Origin: Lachnoclostridium sp. UBA739
GTDB lineage: Bacteria; Bacillota_A; Clostridia; Lachnospirales; Lachnospiraceae
Length of the DNA stretch: 8,745 nucleotides
Assembly: GCA_002297865.1 (NCBI GenBank)
Contig: DBKX01000431.1
Span: forward strand, 1 to 8,745
Direction of reading: 5' to 3'
Both the position numbers and the translations under genes were made by a program. This document shows positions 1-6,550 of this stretch, piece after piece (the first letter of the stretch is position 1; every line of letters begins with the position of its first letter). The notes beneath the pieces are model-generated. The model did no database searches, was not told the DNA's origin, and saw nothing but the letters and a program-made list of their open reading frames with translations.

Positions 1-233
1 TTTTACTCCATTTATTTGTTCCAGTAGTAAGTTATTTGGTTATCTTTCAGTTTTGGCCTTGTATTTTTATTTTACTTGGCCTTGAATTACTCTATGCATC
101 TAGAAGAAGAGAAGAGGTAATTTATGATACAGGTGCAATTTTCCTAGTTATTGTAATGACAGTATTCGCTATGGGAATGGCAGGAGCTGATTTAATTATT
201 CGGTATGCCATAGAACAGGGATATTTTCAATAA
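1..233 (+). CDS. Small integral membrane protein, 3' end only (LiaI/LiaF-like transmembrane style)
   Basis: The reading frame is open from the first base to a TAA at 231-233, so this is the C-terminal part (76 visible codons) of a gene that begins upstream. A TTG at 36 could serve as a start, but no ribosome binding site precedes it and the frame stays open to its left, so a truncated gene is the better reading. Two hydrophobic segments are visible. The first contains FQFWPCIFILLGLELL, a pattern typical of small LiaI/LiaF-like or DUF5668-type membrane proteins. A short basic-acidic turn (SRRREE) follows, then the second segment (IFLVIVMTVFAMGMAGA) and a short tail ending GYFQ. The function is unknown; family assignment rests on the FWP...LLGLE pattern alone. 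No convincing terminator follows. Confidence 0.6.
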   Translation, partial: LLHLFVPVVSYLVIFQFWPCIFILLGLELLYASRRREEVIYDTGAIFLVIVMTVFAMGMAGADLIIRYAIEQGYFQ

Positions 234-267
234 TCCTTTTGTGGTACAAAATGGTAAATAGTCGGTG

Positions 268-296
268 TTGAGATATTATGCAGAATGACTTATAAT
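268..296 (+). promoter_or_regulatory. Sigma-A-type promoter for the GGDEF gene
   Basis: TTGAGA (268-273) and a perfect TATAAT (291-296) are separated by 17 bp. Transcription would begin near 303, giving a 5' leader of about 30 nt before the ATG at 335. This is one of the best promoter matches in the window and suggests the GGDEF gene is transcribed independently of the membrane protein upstream. Confidence 0.75.
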
Positions 297-334
297 ATTT
301 GCATACTTGAGAAAGAGATTTCCTACAAAAGACA

Positions 335-1969
335 ATGAGAAAACAAATTTTACAACATGAAAACAAGAAAGATAAACAACAGGCTAAGTTAAAGAAGGTA
401 ATTATAATTATAGTCGTACTGAGTATGGTTATTTTCTTCAGTGGACTTTTTATTAGTATGTTCTTAAATCGAAATGTGAATAGCGAATTTGAAGAATATG
501 CAGAAACTGTTACAATGACCGATAAAAACTTTGAACAGGAGATAGAGTGTTTAAGTGCGTATCTAGACAATCTGACTTTAAATAATATGAATAAAGGTTA
601 CGCTTGTAACTTATTGTCAATTATGTATGGGCTAAAAAACCAGCGATACGAAAATATTTTGTATATGTGTAAAGCAATTTACTATTATCAGAAAGAAAAT
701 GCCAATGCCGCAATGATACAAATGTCAGTAAATCTCAGTGCAACTTTAATTAGTGGTACTTCCTACGATATGGCAGAATCTATCTTGGAGAATGCGTTGG
801 ATATAAAGCTCACAGAGGAAGAAGAAACCATTTATCATATCTACATTTATACGAATCTTGCAGAAAGTATGTCCCAAAGAGGGAATTATGATCAGGCTCT
901 TGAAGCAATACAGTTAGCAGAATCAAAATTAGAAAAGGTAAAACAAGAGTATTTTAAAGACTGTCTGTTGAGTCTAAAAATAAGTAAAGCACTTGCGTAT
1001 CATGGACTTGGAGATGTAAAGGAAAGTAAAAGACTACTGAATGAGATTGATGATGAAAGTCTGAAAAAAAATATTCTGCACACTGTTACTTTTGCATTTC
1101 CTTACTATGAGGCATCAAGTTATGTTTTGCTTAGTGAAGGAAAAATAGATAAAGCACAAGAATGTTTTGAGCACTTTTTGGAGTATTGCGATAAGTATAT
1201 GTATACCTCGATGAAATTGAGATATATTGATAAATTTACAAAAGTGGCTCAATTGTATGGATATGAAGATACGGACTTTATAAAAGAATATCATGATGGA
1301 TTGTTAGATTTGTATCGCGGAGAAATAACACGAGTAAACGATGAAAGTGCTAAAATCTTATTGGATTCTTATAACATTAACGCCGAAAATGTGAAAATTC
1401 AATCTAGACAAAGATTGAATCGTTTGAAAATTTATGGGGGCGTTGCTGTTTTCTTTATCATTCTTACGGTTATTTTAGTAATGTCCATAGAAATTCGTAA
1501 AAAGAGTCAGATAGACTTTTTAACTGGAACCTATAATCGAGCTAAACTTCGTGTCGTGTATCGAACACTAATGAAAAAGAAACAGGAATTTTATGTCATT
1601 ATGTTTGATATTGATAATTTTAAGCTATGTAATGATGTATATGGACATCGTTTTGGAGACATGGTGTTAGAGCGTATTTCTCATAATATTACAGATGAAC
1701 TTCCAAGGACATCTATGTTTTTTCGTTATGGAGGAGAAGAATTTGTTGTGCTTTGTGAACTGAAGACTAAAACAGAGGTTATAGACTTGGCAGAACGTAT
1801 TCGAAGATGTGTAGATGAGCTGGCGTGGGAAAATGGAACACATATTTCTATTAGTGTGGGTGTATCAAGTATTGTGAATACAGCAGATCCATTAAAAAGT
1901 GCCGATGAGTGCTTGTACACCTCTAAAAAGACTGGCAAAAACAAAGTAACGTATGATTTTGAGATATAA
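335..1969 (+). CDS. Membrane-bound diguanylate cyclase (GGDEF) with extracytoplasmic TPR-like sensor region
   Basis: The 544-aa protein has a basic cytoplasmic N-terminus (1-21), a membrane helix (about 22-44), a large alpha-helical region (about 50-360), a second helix (about 367-387) and a C-terminal GGDEF domain (about 390-541). The helical region carries TPR-like units near 172-200 and 261-285 and should lie outside the membrane. The GGDEF domain has the entry motif DFLTGTYNR (394-402), metal-site D425 in FDIDNF, the signature GGEEF (466-470) and SVGVSS (507-512). All catalytic hallmarks are present, so it probably makes cyclic di-GMP from two GTP. The RxxD inhibitory site expected five residues before GGEEF is absent (PRTS at 457-460), so product inhibition at that site is unlikely. 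The ATG at 335 fits the promoter, but its ribosome binding site is weak (a purine stretch at 311-318, about 16 nt away). The ligand is unknown. Confidence 0.92.
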   Translation: MRKQILQHENKKDKQQAKLKKVIIIIVVLSMVIFFSGLFISMFLNRNVNSEFEEYAETVTMTDKNFEQEIECLSAYLDNLTLNNMNKGYACNLLSIMYGLKNQRYENILYMCKAIYYYQKENANAAMIQMSVNLSATLISGTSYDMAESILENALDIKLTEEEETIYHIYIYTNLAESMSQRGNYDQALEAIQLAESKLEKVKQEYFKDCLLSLKISKALAYHGLGDVKESKRLLNEIDDESLKKNILHTVTFAFPYYEASSYVLLSEGKIDKAQECFEHFLEYCDKYMYTSMKLRYIDKFTKVAQLYGYEDTDFIKEYHDGLLDLYRGEITRVNDESAKILLDSYNINAENVKIQSRQRLNRLKIYGGVAVFFIILTVILVMSIEIRKKSQIDFLTGTYNRAKLRVVYRTLMKKKQEFYVIMFDIDNFKLCNDVYGHRFGDMVLERISHNITDELPRTSMFFRYGGEEFVVLCELKTKTEVIDLAERIRRCVDELAWENGTHISISVGVSSIVNTADPLKSADECLYTSKKTGKNKVTYDFEI

Positions 1970-1989
1970 AGAAATTTTGCAGGTATTAT

Positions 1990-2045
1990 AAGAGGTGTTT
2001 GTACGCGTAAAGAATCAGTATCGTGTGCAATTGCCTCTTTGTTTT
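1990..2045 (+). terminator. Long RNA hairpin with short T-rich tail after the GGDEF gene
   Basis: Arms 1990-2007 and 2022-2039 pair along 18 positions with a single T-T mismatch (1998/2031) and four G-U wobbles, around a 14-nt loop. The wobbles mean it pairs well only as plus-strand RNA, which argues for a real transcript structure. The tail TGTTTT (2040-2045) is a weak T-tract. It lies 20 nt after the GGDEF stop and ends 50 nt before the GTG of the next gene. It may be a partial terminator for the GGDEF gene, or a leader/processing element tuning expression of the TPR gene. Confidence 0.55.
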
Positions 2046-2076
2046 GTAATAAGGAATATAGTTGTGAAAGATTGCT

Positions 2077-2082
2077 GGAGGG
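2077..2082 (+). promoter_or_regulatory. Ribosome binding site that fixes the TPR gene start
   Basis: GGAGGG lies 7 nt before the GTG at 2090. The alternative in-frame TTG at 2039 sits on the last base of the hairpin's 3' arm and has no such site, so GTG 2090 is the preferred start. Confidence 0.75.
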
Positions 2083-2089
2083 ATTAGTA

Positions 2090-2812
2090 GTGAAGCATTT
2101 AGAAGAACAGTTAACGGAACTGGAACTTAAATATCAAACAGAGAAGTGTTTTAGTTTTAATCATATAATGGAACTATACTTATACCAGTTTTATCAGAAG
2201 GATTCAGATTTTAAATTAGCGGAAGAACCTATGAATCTTTGGTATTTAGAGCTTGGAAATAAATTTGTAGAGGATGGAAAATTGGAAAAAGCTTATGATG
2301 CCTACCAGAAAGCAGAGCGATGGAATCCTGTAGATTTGGATGCTAAATTTGCAAAGATTGAGCTAGAGAAAAAGCAAGGAAAGCTGCCAGAGGTACTGAA
2401 TAATACACTTTCTCTTTATCCGTATCTGTGTAGTCGTGCGACTATGGCACGCTTTTACCGAAATCTTGGCTTCTATTATGTAGAGACCTATGAGCCAAAG
2501 ATAGCAGAAGCGTTATATGAATACAGTAATCTGTTTTTTCGGACGGATAATGCGGAAAGTGAACTGGGGTATCTTGAGAATGCGTTGGAAAGACAGCGAA
2601 CAAAGTACAATGTTTATGAGCTTCAGAAGTTGATAAGTGGGGTGCAGATACCAGTTGCGGCACCTTCTAACACATTGGGACTTTTGTATGAAGTTGGAAA
2701 AAGTGAAGAGAAAAAAGGGCACTTACAAGAAGCGGCAGAATGCTATTTGATGGTTTATGATTTGACGCAAGACGAAGAAGTGAAGGAAAGGATAAAGCGA
2801 ATTACATCATAA
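2090..2812 (+). CDS. Soluble tetratricopeptide-repeat protein
   Basis: From the GTG at 2090 this encodes 240 residues with no signal peptide or membrane helix, so it should be cytoplasmic. TPR-like helical pairs are visible at about 51-83 (WYLELGNKFVEDGKLEKAYD and following) and 196-228 (GLLYEVGKSEEKKGHLQEAA and following); the middle is also helical and rich in Tyr, Leu and Glu. TPR units usually bind partner proteins or peptides, so a scaffold or regulatory role is the safest statement; no enzymatic motif is seen. It follows the GGDEF gene on the same strand, 120 nt after its stop and beyond the hairpin at 1990-2039. A possible but poor separate promoter (TTGAGA 1959-1964, TATTAT 1984-1989, 19-bp spacing) lies at the end of the GGDEF gene. 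The partner and function are unknown. Confidence 0.85.
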   Translation: MKHLEEQLTELELKYQTEKCFSFNHIMELYLYQFYQKDSDFKLAEEPMNLWYLELGNKFVEDGKLEKAYDAYQKAERWNPVDLDAKFAKIELEKKQGKLPEVLNNTLSLYPYLCSRATMARFYRNLGFYYVETYEPKIAEALYEYSNLFFRTDNAESELGYLENALERQRTKYNVYELQKLISGVQIPVAAPSNTLGLLYEVGKSEEKKGHLQEAAECYLMVYDLTQDEEVKERIKRITS

Positions 2813-2842
2813 ATGAAAACAGCTTTATAACTGGATGAAAGA

Positions 2843-2882
2843 AGAGGCAGAATTCGTTTGTTAAGCAACGAATTCTGCCTCT
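2843..2882. terminator. Bidirectional terminator between convergent genes
   Basis: A perfect 16-bp inverted repeat (AGAGGCAGAATTCGTT and its reverse complement) flanks an 8-nt loop (2859-2866). It lies 30 nt after the TPR gene stop and 9 nt beyond the end of the symporter gene on the other strand. T-tracts are short on both sides (ATTT on plus, TCTTTC on minus), but stem strength and position between converging genes support termination in both directions. Confidence 0.85.
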
Positions 2883-2891
2883 ATTTACAAC

Positions 2892-4151
2892 CTAACCTTC
2901 ATACACAGTCGTATCATCATAATCATCTGGATTGTTACTTCGTTCTTTCTTTTCTTCTAAATAGCTGATACATAATGTACAGGCAGCGTCTCCTGTAATA
3001 TTAACAGTGGTTCTAGCCATATCTAGAATACGATCCACACCAGTAATAAGGGCGATTCCTTCTAGTGGAAGTCCTGCGCTTTGTAATACCATAGTGAGCA
3101 TGATAACGCCAGCGCCAGGAACACCAGCAGTTCCCACAGAAGCGAGGGTAGCAGTTAACACGATCATAAGCTGCTGTGAAATAGCAAGATCGATTCCGAA
3201 GATTTGAGCTATAAAGATTGCACATACGCCTTGGTAGATACAGGTTCCGTCCATATTGATGGTAGCACCTAACGGCAACACGAAACTTCTGACATCCTTT
3301 CTTGCACCTAATTTCTTTGTACATTCCATATTGATAGGAAGTGTTCCAATGGAACTTGCACTTGAGAAAGCGAATAACATGGCTGGTAACATTTCCTTGA
3401 AAAATGTAGCAGGTTTTATGCCTCCAACGACACGAACACATGTAGAGTAGACGAAAACCATATGAACGACACTTGCAAGATACACTACAAAGATTAGTTT
3501 TAACAGTGGTAATAGAACACTTGGTCCATTGGTTGCAATAACAGGTGTAATTAAAGCGAAGACACCCACAGGTGATAACTTTAAAATGTTTTCCATAACA
3601 GCTGCGGATACACTTGCAAAACTGTCTACCATATCAGCAACTGGTTTACCTTTTTCGCCAACCTGGATGATTCCAAAACCAAAGAATAGTGCAAGTACAA
3701 TAACTTGCAGCATGGAAGCATTCACTAGTGGCGCCACCCAGTTAGAAGGAAACATGTTGACAAGTGTATCTATAAAAGAGATAGATTCTGCTGTTCCCAC
3801 AGTGGAAAGAGCAGTTCTGTCTAATACATAACCATTTCCTACAGATGTTATGTTGGCAAAGAATATGCCTATAAATACTGCTAATGCAGTGGTTCCTAAG
3901 TAAAATAGTACAGTCTTAAGTCCGATGGAACCAACTTTTTTGATATCCTTTAAGGAAATGATACCTTGGATAATCGAGAACAGAACAACTGGTACAACAA
4001 TCATTTTTAGCAGATTTAGAAATACTGTACCAACTGGCTGGATATATGTTGTTGCTATGTTAGCATGATTTTGAAGGATGAGACCTGCTATTACACCAAG
4101 CAGTAACGATAATAAAATTGTCATTGAAAAGGATATTTTTCTCTTTTTCAT
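2892..4151 (-). CDS. Dicarboxylate/amino acid:cation symporter (DAACS, glutamate transporter fold)
   Basis: A full-length 419-aa SDF-family carrier, likely importing glutamate/aspartate or a C4-dicarboxylate with Na+ or H+ across the cytoplasmic membrane. The visible hallmarks are the serine-rich first hairpin (SSASSIGTLP, 263-272), NMDGT (299-303), the second hairpin TAGVPGAG (341-348) and the last core helix VDRILDMARTTVNITGD (372-388). In that helix D373, D377, R380, T381, N384 and D388 match substrate and sodium residues known in the archaeal homologue GltPh. The arginine at R380 favours an acidic substrate; neutral amino acid carriers of the family replace it. The C-terminus is a short charged tail with Asp-rich NPDDYDD. 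The ATG follows a good ribosome binding site (GGGAGG, plus-strand 4160-4165, 7-8 nt away). It has its own promoter and shares the terminator at 2843-2882. Glutamate versus dicarboxylate preference (gltP/gltT-like or dctA-like) cannot be settled from sequence. Confidence 0.93.
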   Translation of the reverse strand: MKKRKISFSMTILLSLLLGVIAGLILQNHANIATTYIQPVGTVFLNLLKMIVVPVVLFSIIQGIISLKDIKKVGSIGLKTVLFYLGTTALAVFIGIFFANITSVGNGYVLDRTALSTVGTAESISFIDTLVNMFPSNWVAPLVNASMLQVIVLALFFGFGIIQVGEKGKPVADMVDSFASVSAAVMENILKLSPVGVFALITPVIATNGPSVLLPLLKLIFVVYLASVVHMVFVYSTCVRVVGGIKPATFFKEMLPAMLFAFSSASSIGTLPINMECTKKLGARKDVRSFVLPLGATINMDGTCIYQGVCAIFIAQIFGIDLAISQQLMIVLTATLASVGTAGVPGAGVIMLTMVLQSAGLPLEGIALITGVDRILDMARTTVNITGDAACTLCISYLEEKKERSNNPDDYDDTTVYEG

Positions 4152-4180
4152 AATAAGTACCTCCCGATTGTGCTGGAAAT

Positions 4181-4189
4181 ATCATAACA
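4181..4189 (-). promoter_or_regulatory. Extended -10 promoter of the symporter gene
   Basis: Read on the minus strand, TGT-TATGAT forms an extended -10 (TATGAT at 4186-4181, TG at 4189-4188). The -35 region is poor (TAGATT at 17-bp spacing) but lies in T-rich DNA. Transcription would start near 4174, about 23 nt before the ATG. Confidence 0.5.
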
Positions 4190-4304
4190 GAATAAAAGAA
4201 AGAAATCTATAAAAAAACTGCAAATACGCATGGTAATATAAACCATTTCGGGCTATAAATGAAAGAAATAATTATCAATCCTTCATTTTTTCTATTTACA
4301 CAGG

Positions 4305-4346
4305 AAAAATAAAATAAAAAATACAGCACCTGATATTTAGGTGCTG
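4305..4346 (-). terminator. Intrinsic terminator of the LTA-synthase-like gene
   Basis: On the minus strand an 8-bp perfect stem (CAGCACCT / AGGTGCTG, plus-strand 4324-4331 and 4339-4346) with a 7-nt loop is followed at once by a long T-rich tract (three runs of four or five T separated by A, 4323 down to 4305). It lies about 45 nt after the stop codon. It separates this gene from the symporter gene downstream on the same strand. Confidence 0.9.
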
Positions 4347-4391
4347 CATAAATTGCATTGTTTGCAAAAATGTCGGAAAATATAATATTTA

Positions 4392-6392
4392 TTAGCTTTG
4401 CACGAGCAGTTCATTAGTAAATGCTAACGGAATATGGTCATCTCCAACTTGAGCAGATGATACCCTGTCTCCGTCGGTTAAGGATACATCCTTAACTTTT
4501 ACTTGATGTTCATCTATAAACTCTGTGCTTACCTGTTTATCGTTTATGAATATAGTTGTATACTGATTAAAATTCTTGCCGGTTACAATATAAGTTTTTT
4601 CCGTATTCGCTTCTTTTTTAATAGAAGAAAGGCTGATTTTATCAATACCCATCTGCATGTTGGCTGGTTCGTAAGCGGTTAAACCGTTAGAATAAGTGTA
4701 CTGATTTCCGTAAAGTAAATCGTATTCAAGTAATTCCATATCCTTATGGTAAAGATCCTTATCCTTATTTGCATACTCTTTATGAAATTCTTGCATGATA
4801 CCAAGGGGCTGTTTTAATTCTTCAAACACTTTTGTGCTTAACTGGTAAGAATACAAATCTTCATCTTGCTTCTTAAGTCCGATATTATCCCAAATCACAT
4901 ATTCAGTCTCGTACATATTGGCATTTTCAAGACGAGACTCATCTAAACCAAGTGTTGGAAGATGATCTCCGTAAAGAACTAATACAGTAGGTTCTTCACT
5001 TTCTTCTATCTGATCAATTAGATTGCCGATCATCTGATCCATTTCATGAATTTGATTTGCATAATATTCAAATGAAGTCTTTTTGTGGTTATTTCCACTA
5101 ATTGTAATTGTCTGTGTTGGATCAATCTGTTCGGATGGATAACGGCCATGTCCTTGCACACTTACAGTGAAGACGAAATCACTTTCCTCTGTAGAATCAA
5201 TACATTTAAATATTTCTTCTGGCAGAATATTATCTTTGGCCCAGCCCCTAGGATTCTTTTCTAAATTATACATATATTCCATTGGAGTAAACGTATCAAA
5301 TCCTAGATTCGCATATACTTTGTTTCTGCTGTAAAATGTTCCATCATTGTTGTGAATTGCATGGGTGGCGTAATTTTGTGACGAGAATAAATAAGCCATG
5401 CTTTCACAAGTTTTCTTTGTTAATATAGTTTTAAATGGATACTCACCAGCACCGAAAAACGCTGTGCTCATTCCAGTTAATACTTCGAATTCTGTATTGG
5501 CAGTACCAGCACCTACTGAAGGAACTTTCAGAAAACCACTAGTGTAGTTTTCTTTTAGATTCGTAAAGTAAGGAATCGGATTCTCTGAAAATGTAACATC
5601 ATTTACATAATTCACATCAAAGAAGGATTCGAGCTGTATAAAGATTACATTTGGCTTTTTATCTTTCTTTTGTGTCTTGTCTGTTTCGCTGTTTTCTTTG
5701 CCAGTAATCATTGGTTCTGTAATTTCATTCACAGTCTTTTCGCTATAATTAGAAGGTTTTGAAATTCCAACGTCTACAATACTGTTCGTGAAACAGTAAG
5801 CAAACCCATAATTTTTATAAGCATAAGACAGATTTTCAAAATTAGAACTTAAAATTTTAGCGTTTATATTAATGTGAGTGAATAACAGCTCAGCTGCAAA
5901 TAATACGACAATCATAATTGCATACTTTATAAAGTTATTTCTCTTCGCGCGAACAGGTGCTTTGCGCCATAATACGACTAATGCCAAAATAGCGAAAATA
6001 AATCCTGCGACAAGAAGTATAAATTCCAATGGTGTGAAGTATAAATTAAATAATTCCAGTGCATTCTTTATCATAATCGTATCGATTGCTGAAAACGGTG
6101 TGGAACGAAATCCAAGGATAATACAGTTAGTCGTACCTAAAACCATCCATATTAACGATATAACGGTGGTGGCAAATATCCTTCTTTTCATTAAAAGTCC
6201 AAGTGATAGCGTCAAAAATACGATGATTGTATTATACATAAATACAATTGGAGAGCGGAACATGAATCGAAAACTTCCTAATAAGGAACGTCGGTTCATA
6301 ATCTCCAGTATTATGTTAATAACAAGCGAAAGAATGGCATATTGGAATACGACATTCTGATATACTTTCTTAAAATTTATTGTATGTTTCAT
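4392..6392 (-). CDS. LTA-synthase-like sulfatase-family phosphoglycerol transferase with C-terminal extension
   Basis: This 666-aa membrane protein has five N-terminal helices (about 14-31, 46-68, 72-95, 122-142, 154-172), a linker and an extracellular sulfatase-fold domain (about 246-530). LtaS-family enzymes transfer glycerol phosphate from phosphatidylglycerol to build lipoteichoic acid or related polymers. Catalytic hallmarks are E255 in FIQLESFFDV, the probable nucleophile T297 in GAGTANTEF, R356 near HNNDGTFYSR, H415 in SVQGHGRY and D476-H477 in YGDHLP. These match metal and nucleophile sites known from S. aureus LtaS (E255, T300, D475, H476). Residues 580-666 form an extra beta-rich segment (TGKNFNQYTTIFIND, then FIDEHQVKVKDVSL) resembling an IPT/TIG-like Ig fold, not part of standard LtaS. 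The start is supported by AGGAG (plus-strand 6402-6406) and a promoter. Substrate and polymer are inferred; a membrane-oligosaccharide or other phosphoglycerol transferase role is possible. Confidence 0.9.
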   Translation of the reverse strand: MKHTINFKKVYQNVVFQYAILSLVINIILEIMNRRSLLGSFRFMFRSPIVFMYNTIIVFLTLSLGLLMKRRIFATTVISLIWMVLGTTNCIILGFRSTPFSAIDTIMIKNALELFNLYFTPLEFILLVAGFIFAILALVVLWRKAPVRAKRNNFIKYAIMIVVLFAAELLFTHININAKILSSNFENLSYAYKNYGFAYCFTNSIVDVGISKPSNYSEKTVNEITEPMITGKENSETDKTQKKDKKPNVIFIQLESFFDVNYVNDVTFSENPIPYFTNLKENYTSGFLKVPSVGAGTANTEFEVLTGMSTAFFGAGEYPFKTILTKKTCESMAYLFSSQNYATHAIHNNDGTFYSRNKVYANLGFDTFTPMEYMYNLEKNPRGWAKDNILPEEIFKCIDSTEESDFVFTVSVQGHGRYPSEQIDPTQTITISGNNHKKTSFEYYANQIHEMDQMIGNLIDQIEESEEPTVLVLYGDHLPTLGLDESRLENANMYETEYVIWDNIGLKKQDEDLYSYQLSTKVFEELKQPLGIMQEFHKEYANKDKDLYHKDMELLEYDLLYGNQYTYSNGLTAYEPANMQMGIDKISLSSIKKEANTEKTYIVTGKNFNQYTTIFINDKQVSTEFIDEHQVKVKDVSLTDGDRVSSAQVGDDHIPLAFTNELLVQS

Positions 6393-6425
6393 ATACTTAC
6401 GCTCCTACTTTCAGATTCGCTTTAC

Positions 6426-6453
6426 ATTATAGCAAAATGAAAAAGGAATGCAA
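6426..6453 (-). promoter_or_regulatory. Promoter of the LTA-synthase-like gene
   Basis: On the minus strand, TTGCAT (6453-6448) and a perfect TATAAT (6431-6426) are separated by 16 bp. Transcription would start near 6419, giving a leader of about 27 nt that contains the AGGAG ribosome binding site. It is divergent from the deacetylase promoter. Confidence 0.65.
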
Positions 6454-6475
6454 TATGGGAAAAGTATTTTTAAGA

Positions 6476-6494
6476 AAATGATCATAATTCATTT
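6476..6494. promoter_or_regulatory. Inverted repeat between the divergent promoters, possible operator
   Basis: AAATGA (6476-6481) and TCATTT (6489-6494) form an inverted repeat with a 7-bp spacer, with the palindrome ATGATCAT (6478-6485) inside it. It touches the -35 box of the deacetylase promoter (6493-6498) and lies 23 bp beyond the -35 of the opposite promoter. Position suggests a regulator site, but AT-rich DNA gives such repeats by chance. Confidence 0.3.
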
Positions 6495-6521
6495 GGAAAA
6501 TAAATAAAAGTGTGATAGAAT
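6493..6521 (+). promoter_or_regulatory. Promoter of the polysaccharide deacetylase gene
   Basis: TTGGAA (6493-6498) and TAGAAT (6516-6521) are 17 bp apart, with an extended -10 TG at 6513-6514. The start would be near 6528, about 23 nt before the ATG at 6551. Confidence 0.65.
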
Positions 6522-6550
6522 GTTTAATAGTGTGAAGAGAGGATGGTTTA

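Noticed and set aside
237..251. TTTTGT-GGT-ACAAAA inverted repeat after the first gene, as a terminator
   Set aside because: The stem is six almost purely A-T pairs with a 3-nt loop and has no T-tract after it.
196..570. Minus-strand open frame overlapping the start of the GGDEF gene
   Set aside because: It covers the GGDEF promoter and the coding sequence of its first membrane helix; its composition (Ser, Phe, Ile rich) is that of an antisense shadow and it has no recognisable domain.
3013..3441. 142-codon minus-strand open frame within the symporter gene
   Set aside because: It is a frame-shifted copy of the conserved symporter region, full of Cys, Arg and Tyr, while the symporter frame carries all family motifs.
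4190..4304. Short inverted repeats (ATGGT/ACCAT, AAATGAA/TTCATTT) in the gap between the two minus-strand genes
   Set aside because: They are short, AT-rich and not placed next to any gene end needing them; chance is sufficient. No small gene or RNA was seen in this gap.
5878..6360. 160-codon plus-strand open frame inside the LTA-synthase-like gene
   Set aside because: It is antisense to the membrane helices of a well-supported gene; the product (Asn, Ile, Thr rich) has no family features.
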